Source: Triplophysa rosa
Taxonomy: Eukaryota > Chordata > Actinopteri > Cypriniformes > Nemacheilidae
Direction: 5' to 3'
Length of the DNA stretch: 64,000 bases
NCBI RefSeq assembly: GCF_024868665.1
Contig: NC_079908.1
Span: forward strand, 1,678,000-1,741,999
A program made the translations under genes and the position numbers. Under the pieces are notes generated by a model. The model saw only the letters and a list, made by a program, of their open reading frames with translations, had not been told where the DNA came from and made no database searches. This document shows positions 45,101 through 57,100 of the stretch, one piece after another (within the stretch, counting starts at the first letter, position 1; the number at the start of each line of letters is the position of its first letter).

Positions 45101-48100
45101 TGAAGCTTAAATTGGGTATACACATTGCATTCCATCTAAAACAAACGATAATATTAGTTTTAGCCGTGTCATATGACCCCTTTAATAAACAAATTATACT
45201 GTAAATGTTCTTCTAGAGCAACCCAGAAACTGTGAGCAGCGTGCAGGTGCAGCTGAAGAAGTTTAACCAGAGGAAATATATTGACCTAAAGTTTTTTATC
45301 GATATGGCCTTTATCGTGCATCCTACTACTAAGACCCTTCATTCATATTCCTAAAGAATTTGAAATTATTTGTTTGTCTTAACTCTTGAGCTTGCGCTGT
45401 ACTAACAACACCATTTTTTCAACTTTTTAATGTTTTTTATCTTCTCTAGGTCCCTCACCGAATCCTGTTGCACTTTACCCCTCAAATCAGGGCTACATGA
45501 CACCACCACAGCCAACCTATCTGAACAGCACGCTGGCTAAGGCCCCAACACCACCTGGGCCAAACAACAATCGGCACCAGCCTTCACCTGTCGGCATGTC
45601 CCAGCACTCCCCACAGCAGCCTGCATCGCCCAATCACAGACCCGTCCTGACAGCTGCCTCACAGAGCTCACCCACCCCACCCAACAGCTACTACCAGCAT
45701 CCTCAGCAGCCTCCCAGCTGGCACTATGGGGGTGCGCCTCCACCTGCGGCCAATCACGTGAGCCCTGCTCTGGGCCCAACAGCGTACAGCAGCGGAGCTA
45801 GCACACCACCAGTCTTCCAGAACACTATGCAGCCCGTTGGACCAGTGCCGCCCTATTCCTCTCTGAGCAGCGTTGCTATGCCTGGTACAACTCTTTCTTT
45901 ATAGTCTAACAAATGCCATTACAATCACACAGTCATACTGTCTGGCTGAATGGAAGAGAACACATACACATACAGCAATGTTAATTAAGGATGTAATTAG
46001 GGCTGCAACAACTAATCATAAAATCGATTAGTTGGTCTGTGACGTCACGCAGTTATAAATCAAGCGCGTCTTCTTCCCTTTTAAAATGACCGTTTTAGAT
46101 GTGTCTCTCCGTGCAGCATGAGCTGCGCAGTTTTAAAGTCACACGTGGTTCTCCGTGGATGCGTCTCTTCGTGCAGCGCGAGATGCGCATTTTTAAAGTC
46201 ACACGTGTCTCTCCGTGCTGCACGAGGTACGCAGTTTTAAAGTCACACGTGTCTCTCCGTGCTGCACGAGGTACGCAGTTTTAAAGTCACACGTGTCTCT
46301 CCGTGCTGCACGAGGTACGCAGTTTTAAAGTCACACGTGTCTCTCCGTGCTGCACGAGGTACGCAGTTTTAAAGTAAGACGTGTATCTCCGTGGTTGCGT
46401 CTCTCCGTGCGGCACAAGTTGCGCAGTTTTAAAGTCAGACGTGTCTCTCGGTGCATGCGTCTCTCCATGCAGCGCGAGGTGCGCAGTTTTAAAGTCAGAC
46501 GTGTTTTGCATGCATCTCTTCAAGCTGCGCAGTTTTAAAGTTTAAAGGGGAGAGGTGTTTTAAATGACAAAATTAAAGATTATATTAGTAAAACCCAATT
46601 TGTGGCGTTTGCACTTTGCAAAGTACATAATAGGCTAAATACACTGATTTGGTGGTTTATTTAGTTCAGAGGTGGGTAACGAAGTACATTTACTTGAGAA
46701 CTGTACTGAAGTATTACTTTTTCTGTTTACTGTACTTCACTACATTTGAATGACAAATATCCAGAGGTGGGTAGTAACGCGCTACATTTACTTCGTTACA
46801 TTTACTTGAGTAACATTTTGGAAAATATGTACTTTTTAAGTAAAATTAAAAGTGTGTACTTTTACTCTTACTTGAGTAAATTTCTAATAGAAAATCTGTA
46901 CTTTTACTTCGTTACATAACTTACATTGCGTGACGTTCCTTCGTTCCTTCATTTTAAAATATGCTTTTTAAAACGCGTTGTTTATTTCAAGGTTGTCGTC
47001 TCTTTTTACGGGCATTCCCGAGTGATCGATTCTTTTGAGTCGATTCTTTTGAAAGCATTAATTGAACAATGGGCAAAACCATTTGAATAGGCTAATGAAT
47101 CAGTTCAAATGATTTGTTCAGTTCGCAGCACGATCTGAATCATCTGAAGCAGGATTACTCACTCCTCGTAGCGCGAAACTTAAGAACACGCAGAACACAA
47201 AGAGCGTTGGATGAAGTGGATATTAATCTATATCTATACAATCAAAACTGCAAATGTGTCATATTGTTTGCCAGCAATGATAAATGCCCGCCATATGCGC
47301 GCACCCGCGCGACCTGTTCGTCAGACACAGCAACATGCGCGTTACCTGTCAGACACAGAGACGTGGGCTTGCAGAAATATACATTTGAAGAACAGAAGGA
47401 AGAAAACTTGTTGATGGGCGTGTGGTTCACTGTTTACTGTTTGTTTACAAGTAAGAGCGTTTCACAACACACACGTGACACAACACGAGAAAACACGAGC
47501 TTTGTTCAAAAATGTGTATTTCATTTAAGAGAGCACTGCAGATGTTCTAGATCATCTTAGGAAATGCTCTGAGTTTAGTTCATGCTTTAGTTTGACATGG
47601 TCTATTATTCTAAATAAGTTGTGTAAACTACATTGACATCAGGACTAGATGAAATTTACAGAAATGCTTGTCTCTCCTGTGTTTGTCTATTCTTTAGTCT
47701 CTCTAGTATATTGCAAAGATATCTGCTTATGATAATTAAAAATATTGATTAAAATGTAATATTAAAATATTGGCGTTAATATTAATTTAATGTAGTAGGC
47801 CTATATAATCAGATACAAAGTAACTAAGTAACTAGCTACTTGAGTAGTTTTTTCATTGCATACTTTTTTACTTTTACTCAAGTAAATTTTAAAATAGTGA
47901 CTTTTACTTTTACTTGAGTAACAATTTCTCTAGATACTTGTACTTTTACTTGAGTAACAATTTCTCTAGTTACTTGTACTTTTACTTGAGTAAAGATTTT
48001 GGCTACTCTACCCACCTCTGCAAATATCTCACTTTTCATGGCACAAAAAATGATTTCCTTGGCCGACCCTCCCCTCGCTCCCACCTTTGGGAGAGACTAT

Positions 48101-51100
48101 TGTCAGTTGCTTCTAATATGACACACCTGAATCAACTCACCAGGTGTATTAATTATGGAGACATTCACAACATTTTGGGAGAAGGCTAATGAGTTCAGTT
48201 GTGTATACTTTTCCGATATCTGATTTACTTATCGTAAGCAAAAGATGTAATTACATTTATATCTGATTAATCGAAAAAATAATCGCCCAACTAATCGATT
48301 ATCAAAATAATCGTTAGTTGCAGCCCTAGATGTAATCGATTATAATGAAAATCGATTATAACGTGACGATTCAAGTCGGTTGAGAAGTTAAATGAATTGC
48401 ATTATATGTTTACTGCAAACTTGGTAAACGTGGATATGCTGATATTTCTTAAAAATCCAAGTTAGAAAAAGCACAAAGCCTTTTACATTATTCATTTTTA
48501 TTTTATTTGTTTTAAAATTGCAGTTTGGTTTGGCTATTTGACATAAAATATATTTTGATTTTACAAAAAAATGTGGAGCATTTGAGAAATAATAAAATTG
48601 TTGTGAATCGTTACATCCCTAATGTTAATATAATAAAATGATTTTACTTATGTTGTCTATATCTGTTTGATTTGTAACAGCGCCACCTGCGATGAATGTT
48701 GTGGCACCTCAGACCCATCTGCCTTATGGCATCCCACCCACAGCTATGAGAGGAACTCCCCCTCCACCAGCCACCGGTGTACCACCACCACCACTCACCT
48801 ACCACAATGACGGTAGAAATGCCACAACTTTCTTTTTGTTGCTCAACTTAAAACAAATTCTTCAATCAAAGGACACAAGTCTGTATTTTTTATTTTGGGC
48901 TATGTTTGAGGTTTAATTCTTAGTGTTATTATGTTTTTGCATATAGCTGCTGTATCTTTTACCTTTAATGTTGCTTCATAAGTTTTTGGCTACAGACTAA
49001 TGAAAATGTCATTTTGAGCGTCAGGTCAAAAAAAGGGAAACTAGGCATAAAATCTTGGTCGATAATAGGAACATGTGGCTAAGATGAGATGTGCACAGAG
49101 AAATAAAAACTGGATTTATGTTGGGCATAGTGTTGGGCGATATTCAATATAATCAGATCGTTCTATCGCCAGCCTGTGGATTGCCGATACACGATAGTAT
49201 CGAGGGGCGGGGCAATTACGCATTTATCTATGACAAGCTGGATTTGTGGACAAAGACAGAAGCTTATGTGTCTAGAAAATGCTCATGTGTGACTGCAATT
49301 AGCATTCTATCAGAGTTTAAATTCAGTGCAGTTGGCAACATTGTTACTTACCAGCGCAACCTTTTAAACAAGAGAAAGTAAACTATTGCTATAAGTCAAT
49401 ACCATTCATCCAAATGCGTCATTGATGCCCGCGTGCGCTGTTATTACTTGATTGCCAAACGGGAACAACTCGTGCGGTGGTTTTAAACCCTCACGCGCAT
49501 AACAATTCTGCGAGGAAAAGCCCGAGCTCTCTTGCATGAAGAAATGCGCAATGTGTGTTTGTAATATTGATTTGCAACATATATTGGCAAACAGCCAACT
49601 ATCGTCTAGGAATCAGCTATCACCGATGGTCTGAGGATCGTCGATACACGATAGTATCGTCTATCGGAACAACCCCAGTTGGGCAATTGCAATATTTGTG
49701 TTTCCCGTTTGTACAGTAGTTTTATTGATGATAATAACCAATACTAATTTCAATACCAGTTAGTTTCTGGTCCAACCTGCTTCCAGTACTCTGCTGTAAG
49801 AGTGATGCTAACCGATGGTGCATGTGTCGTCCAGCAGGATCATATTCCTCTCAACCAGGACAGATGAACAGACCGATGGGCACGGCCTACCCTTCACTCC
49901 AGCCCACTGCTTACCAGAGCAGGCCAGGCATGCAGACGTCACCATATATACAGCCTACAGCACAACTATACCAGCAGGTAAGCTGTCTTATCCGTGTCAT
50001 TGTGTACAATCCCATCCTACAAAACTGTTGTATGTCTGACCTGACCATTTGTGTTCTTTCCTCTTGCACCCAGCCGTCTGTCGGCACGGCTCAGCTCAGC
50101 CCATCTTTAGCAGCGTTAAGCCTGCAGTCAGAGACCCCAGAGGCCCTGAGGGTGGTCAACCTTCTTCAGGAGCGAAATCTTCTTCCTCCAGGAACGGTCA
50201 CAGTACCAACACCCTGCCTGCCTCAGGACCTGCAGAAACTCAACTGCAGTCCAGAGTGAGTTTCATTCATGTGGCTTTGGTGAAGGACCTGCTGACAGTT
50301 TAGTTTGCTCATTGTTTTTTCCATCATCTTCACAGGGTTTTCCGCTGTACTTTAACCAGCATCCCTCAAACACAGGCGCTACTGAACAAAGCCAAGCTTC
50401 CCCTCGGCCTCCTCCTGCACCCATTTAAAGATCTTTCTGTGAGTAATCTCACCTCTAGCACTCTAAAGTACCTGCACCCCTCTGGCAAGCCAGAGAACAT
50501 AAGCAGTGGAATTGGGTGCCTGATGTTGCCAGATTCAAACCTTAAATTGGCACTCGGACCCCTTGCTTTCTTTTCTGACTCAACGGAAACTTTCCGAACG
50601 TCTCCGTTTGCATACTGAAATACCTGAAATGTGTAAGTGATGGAAAGGTGAAGTAATCATTAAAGTTCTTCATGTCTCTCCTCAGCAACTTCCTGTGGTG
50701 ACGTCCAGTAATATTGTGCGCTGTCGCTCTTGTCGGACATATATCAACCCATTCGTGTCCTTCATGGACCAGAGAAAATGGAAATGTAACCTGTGTTACA
50801 GAGTTAATGATGGTGAGCCGCAATGGAAAAAGAATTTCAATATGTAGGGCTGGGCCATATCAGATCTTTAGGATATCTTTCCTAAATATTGTATAATCTT
50901 GATATTTTTGCTTTTGCTGTAGAATGGGACGGTTCAACGATGAATCGCATCAGAATAAAGGTTTTGTGTTTACATAATATATGTCTGTGCACTGTGCATA
51001 TTTATTTTGTATTTATAAACGCATACATTTGCATGTATATATTTATGTACAGTTTAAATGATATTTATTTCCTAAACATATGTGTGTATGTGTTTATAAA

Positions 51101-54100
51101 TAGAAAATGAATATCCACAGTACACAGACAAACCTTTGTTCTGGATGCGATTAATGGTTGAACAGCCCTACTGTAGAATAATTAAAAAGGCCACCACAAG
51201 CATATTTACATTTAGTCATTTTTTATTCAGTCATATTGACCTCAGTAATATCTCATGTTTGATCATATATTGATTCACGTTATGCAATTATATGCAGGAT
51301 GTTATGGGATTAAAAGCGTTCAGTGTGATAAGGTTTATGAACATTTATGTTGCATGTCATGGTAATGGCACGTTCCTTCCTTTCAGTTCCAGAAGAGTTC
51401 ATGTATAATCCCGTCAGCAGATCGTATGGAACGCCTCATAAAAGACCAGAGGTTCAGAATGCAACCATTGAGTTCATCGCCCCCTCAGAATACATGGCAA
51501 GTGCTTTTACAGCCAATGGTGTCTCTTCTGAATCCAAAAAATCTGAATAACAAAGATGATCCAAAAGCGCGTGCGTAAGTGTACTGCTCCTCTGTCCTCA
51601 GCTGAGACCACCACAACCCGCCGTATACCTGTTCATCCTTGACGTGTCTCACAATGCAGTGGAGACTGGATACCTGGATGTGGTCTGCCAGACACTTCTG
51701 GAGAACCTGGATGTGTAAGTGAGCATCGTTACCCACAGTTCACGGCGGCTGAATTCAGGAATCGGCATGTGTAACTGGGTGTTTTTCTGATGAAGGCTCC
51801 CTGGAGATGCTAGGACAAAAATCGGTTTCATCACGTTTGACAGCACTGTCCATTTCTACAACCTCCAGGAGGGTCTTTCTCAACCTCAGATGCTCATCGT
51901 GTCGGACATTGAAGGTAAACGTGCAACACAGAGCTGACAAACGGTCCCTTCCCAGCAAAAGTGTAACATTAAAACCTTTTCAACTTTTTGTCGCTCAGAT
52001 GTCTTTATACCAACACCAGACAGCCTTTTAGTCAATCTCAAAGAGGGCAAGGAGGTGAGCACATCCACTCCTTCAGCATATCACAATACATCATGATGGC
52101 ATTGTGGATTTCTGTAGCGAAAGTGTTTGTGTTGTAGCTGCTCCAGGATCTGTTGAAGAGCTTGCCGCAGATGTTCTGTAAGACGATGGAGACTCAGTCG
52201 GCTCTGGGTCCAGCGCTGCAGGCCGCATTTAAACTCCTGTCCCCCACTGGCGGACGAATGTCAGTCTTCCAGACTCAACTCCCCACTGTGGGCGCAGGGG
52301 CTCTCAAGCCCAGAGAAGAGCCCAGTCACAAAGCATCAGCCAAGGTTTCAATATTTCTTTTTCACTGATTGATCATGTCAAACCTGAATATGTTGCACGC
52401 GAATGAAGAGAAGAAGCATTCACTGATTTTGAAACACAGCTGTGACTGCCGTCTCTATGACTGAAGTTTGGATCAGCTTGAGGACAGTGTATGACTGACC
52501 GGTGTTCACTGTATTCGCTTATTTCTCTGTGGTTGTATTCTCTTCCAGGATGTCCAGCATCTGGCTCCTGCAACAGATTTCTATAAGAAGCTGGCTCTGG
52601 ACTGCTCCGGCCACCAGGTGGCTGTGGATCTCTTTCTGCTGAGCGCACAATACTGTGATCTTTCATCTCTAGGTCAGTCAGTCAGACACACACACACACA
52701 GAGCTGGAGATGTGCAAAACTCTACAGCTCAATGTGTTGAAAAACATCTTTCTCATTCAAATCACTCTTGCCTTGAAGCCAGTTTTTTTTTAACTGTCCT
52801 GGTTATTGTCCTTATTGTTTAAAAATCGTGTCCTCGAGAGTGTGTGGATGCTGCTTTAGAACATTTTTTTTGTGCACATCACAACAGCATACATGTTGAC
52901 AGGTAGTCAATAAATTCTGTTCTGAAAAATCGTTCGAATTTCAATCTCTCTTTTTTTTTTGTGAAGGTTGTATATCTAGATACTCAGCTGGCAGCGTCCA
53001 TTACTACCCCTCTTATCACAAGCATCACAACCCCTCTCAGACCGAACGCTTCCAGAAAGATCTCAAGAGATATTTGACGCGGAAAATCGGCTTTGAGGCT
53101 GTTATGAGGATACGATGCACCAAAGGTCTCTCTACCTATTCCACCAAAACTGTGTTTAACACTTTTTGCTTTTGGTTTTAGGTCTCATGGTGTCTGTTGT
53201 GTAATCTTCTGTTTCAGGCATGTCTATACACACTTTCCACGGCAACTTCTTTGTCCGTTCCACGGATCTGTTGTCTTTGCCCAACGTGAATCCTGATGCT
53301 GGTTTCGCCGTGCAGATGTCCATTGACGAGAACCTGCTCGACATGCAGGCGGTTTCCTTCCAGGCCGCTCTGCTCTACACGTCCAGCAAAGGTCCAGAGC
53401 AGCTCTGACTCTTAAAACATTATAAACATGATGCTCGTGCTGACATGTTTACATGCCGCTGTGCTCTTTCAGGAGAGAGGAGGATTCGAGTGCACACGCT
53501 GTGTTTGCCTGTTGTCAACTCTCTGTCGGACATCTTTGCCGGGGCTGATGTTCAGGCCATCACTTGTCTTCTGGCTAGCATGGGTACGACTCGTGGTGCA
53601 AAAATATTCTCTTAAATATGTCTCATGCCCTCATAATTGGCATTTCGTTTCTTGTCGTGTATAGCCGTGGACCGCTCGGTGTCGGCCAGCCTCAGTGATG
53701 CTCGGGACGCTCTGACAAACGCAGCCATTGACTCGTTGACGTCTTACCGCACTTCGGTGCTGACCATCCAGCAGCCCGGTCTGCTGATCCCCACCTGTCT
53801 GCGTCTCTTCCCTCTCTACATCCTCGCCCTGCTCAAACATGTGCGTCTGCCTGAAATCTGCATGTCATTGCGCCACATGTGCACATTGGTCAGAGTATTG
53901 ACAATCTTCCTCCCTGTTTCAGAAAGCCTTTCGAACAGGCACGAGCGCCCGACTAGACGAGCGCGTGTTTGCCATGTGCCAGCTGAAGTACCAGCCGCTG
54001 GCGTATATCATGCTCATGATACATCCAGCGCTGTACCGGGTGGATGATATGACCGATGAGGTTAGACTTTTAACAGAATGCTTTATTTGTCAACTGCTTG

Positions 54101-57100
54101 TGGTTGACAGCTGTAGCCACTGCATGCATTACTCTAAAAGACTACATGTTTTTTTATGTATGTGTATGTTGGTTAGAAAGCATCTGCAATTTTCTCCTGT
54201 CGTCCTCAGGGTGCTCTGAACATCGATGAGCGCACCATCCCTCAGCCCAGAGCGCTTCAGCTGTCCGTGGAGAAACTGAGCAGGGATGCAGCGTTTCTCA
54301 TGGATAACGGCACAGTGAGTATATTGTACAGTAACGACAGAAATGAGACTCGGCTCTAGATGGAAATCTCAGAGTCTCTGAATCTCCTCTCTTTCAGGTG
54401 ATGTATCTGTGGATTGGAAGAAACTGCAGCCCCGCTTTCATCACGCAAGTTCTGGGAGTCCAGAGTTATGCTGCTATTCCTCAGAACATGGTAATATGCA
54501 CTGTTCTTCTATAACATAATGCAAATAGAGCAGAAAGAGGGAATTTTACAAAATGTTTTGCAAATATAAGATCAGGAATTGAACACTGGTTCTTTTTCAT
54601 GCATCTGTTTTTCGTGTTGTATATTCGGTTATTACTAGGTCTAATTGTTATGTTTTTACAATACTGCAATTATTTGCTTATAATTTAGTTCACAATTCTC
54701 AAGTGTCAATATTCTTCAGCTGCTGTGGATCAGTTTTGGATAGTAGCTCAGATTTTACCGCAGCGTGTAACACTTGTTAATGTTCTTTTTTTTTTGGATC
54801 TGTTCTTATCTGCATAGGTTGCATTTCATCATTTTGGGCTTCATGCATGTCTTTACTTAATTAACCCTGAAAATATTTGAACTGGTCACAACTGAAATGT
54901 TTTATTTTATTCCTATACAATAATACAGTCTATTAATAGTTGTAATTGGCATGTTATATATCTTAACCTTACGTAAAGCTCAGCATTAGGATATTAATAG
55001 GTTGGTGTTTGGGTTGTGACAACAGACCCAACTTCCAGAGCTGGACACAGCAGAATCATCCAGAACCAGAGCGTTCATCGACTGGCTGAGGGAACGACGG
55101 CCGTTCTATCCCACACTACATATCATCAGGTCAGACACCTTAAAATCAATCAATCAAATCAAAATACCCCTTCTGTCTGTTTAATGGTCAAGTAATACTG
55201 GTACCTTTAAAATAAGGTTAAGTGTGTTAAGATTTTACTTGGTTGATACGTTTCTTTCATCTGTTTTTCTGATGAATCAGGTAAAAAATACAATGAAACT
55301 GTCTGTTCAAATAAATGTATGTAGAAATGTTTTATAAATAAAGTTCTTACATTATGCCCCCAAAACAAGACTGCTTTGGAGAAGCTATACGAAAATATAC
55401 AGGTGCTGGTCATATAATTAGAATATCATCAAAAAGTTGATTTATTTCACTAATTCCATTCAAAAAGTGAAACTTGTATATTATATTCATTCATTACACA
55501 CAGACTGATATATTTCAAATGTTTATTTCTTTTAATTTGATGATTTTAACTGACAACTAATGAAAATCCCAAATTCAGTATCTCAAAAAATTAGAATATT
55601 ACTTCAGACCAATACAAAGAAAGGATTTTTAGAAATCTTGCCTGAATTACTGCAGCAATGCGGCGTGGCATGGAGTCGATCAGTCTGTGGCACTGCTCAG
55701 GTGTTATGAGAGTCCAGGTTGCTCTGATAGTGGCCTTCAGCTCTTCTGCATTGTTGGGTCTGGCATATCGCATCTTCCTCTTCACAATACCCCATAGATT
55801 TTCTATGGGGTTAAGGTCAGGCGAGTTTGCTGGCCAATTAAGAACAGGGATACCATGGTCCTTAAACCAGGTACTGGTAGCTTTGGCACTGTGTGCAGGT
55901 GCCAAGTCCTGTTGGAAAATGAAATCTGCATGTCCATAAAGTTGGTCAGCAGCAGGAAGCATGAAGTGCTCTAAAACTTCCTGGTATACGGCTGCGTTGA
56001 CCTTGGACCTCAGAGTGGTCCAACACCAGCAGATGACATGGCACCCCAAACCATCACTGACTGTGGAAACTTTACACTGGACCTCAAGCAACGTGGATTC
56101 TGTGCCTCCCCTCTCTTCCTCCAGACTCTGGGACCCTGATTTCCAAAGGAAATGCAAAATTTACTTTCATCAGAGAACATAACTTTGGACCACTCAGCAG
56201 CAGTCCAGTCCTTTTTGTCTTTAGCCCAGGAGAGACGCTTCTGACGCTGTCTGTTGTTCAAGAGTGGCTTGACACAAGGAATGCGACAGCTGAAACCCAT
56301 GTCTTGCATACGTCTGTGCGTAGTGGTTCTTGAAGCACCGACTCCAGCTGCAGTCCACTCTTTGTGAATCTCCCCCACATTTTTGAATGGGTTTTGTTTC
56401 ACAATCCTCTCCAGGGTGCGGTTATCCCTATTGCTTGTACACTTTTTTCTACCACATCTTTTCCTTCCCTTCGCCTCTCTATTAATGTGCTTGGACACAG
56501 AGCTCTGTGAACAGCCAGCCTCTTTTGCAATGACCTTTTGTGTCTTGCCCTCCTTGTGCAAGGTGTCAATGGTCGTCTTCTGGACAACTGTCAAGTCAGC
56601 AGTCTTCCCCATGATTGTGTAGCCTACAGAACTAGCCTGAGAGACCATTTAAAGGCCTTTGCAGGTGTTTTGAGTTAATTAGCTGATTAGAGTGTGGCAC
56701 CAGGTGTCTTCAATATTGAACCTTTTCACAATATTCTAATTTTCTGAGATACTGAATTTGGGGTTTTCATTAGTTGTCAGTTATAATCATCAAAATTAAA
56801 AGAAATAAACATTTGAAATATATCAGTCTGTGTGTAATGAATGAATATAATACACAAGTTCCACTTTTTGAATGGAATTAGTGAAATAAATCAACTTTTT
56901 GATGATATTCTAATTATATGACCAGCACCTGTATGTGGCATTATGTGTGAGGGATGAGATGGTGAAAATGATCATTGTCATTCTCCAAGAAATCTTTATA
57001 GGTGCACTGTTTTTTTAAGCTAGATGTTTTGTTATACAACTTTTCAAAAAAAAAAATGTTGGAAGGTTGGTAGGTTCACATCTGGTTGTAGCATGAATAC

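Larger units (their letters stand above)
43445..45333. mobile_element. Outer hAT of a three-level nest, TSD CTACTAAG
   Basis: The element 43453-45325 is flanked by CTACTAAG at 43445-43452 and 45326-45333. The ends are tagggattggccgata and tatcgtgcatccta. It contains the piggyBac-like element 43659-45181. No transposase is visible. Confidence 0.82.
45990..48336. mobile_element. Large hAT-type element with TSD GATGTAAT
   Basis: The element 45998-48328 (2331 bp) has ends tagggctgcaacaact and agttgcagcccta, with subterminal atcgattagttgg / ccaactaatcgat. Identical flanks GATGTAAT lie at 45990-45997 and 48329-48336. It carries a minisatellite and another hAT inside, and has no transposase. It sits in sec24a intron 2. 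Confidence 0.9.

Noticed and set aside
46190..46545. CRISPR-like array
   Set aside because: This is a eukaryotic genome, and the units are contiguous tandem copies without unique spacers.
47114..47560. 148-aa ORF inside the nested hAT
   Set aside because: No recognisable domain, no similarity to hAT transposases, and it runs over low-complexity and repeat sequence.
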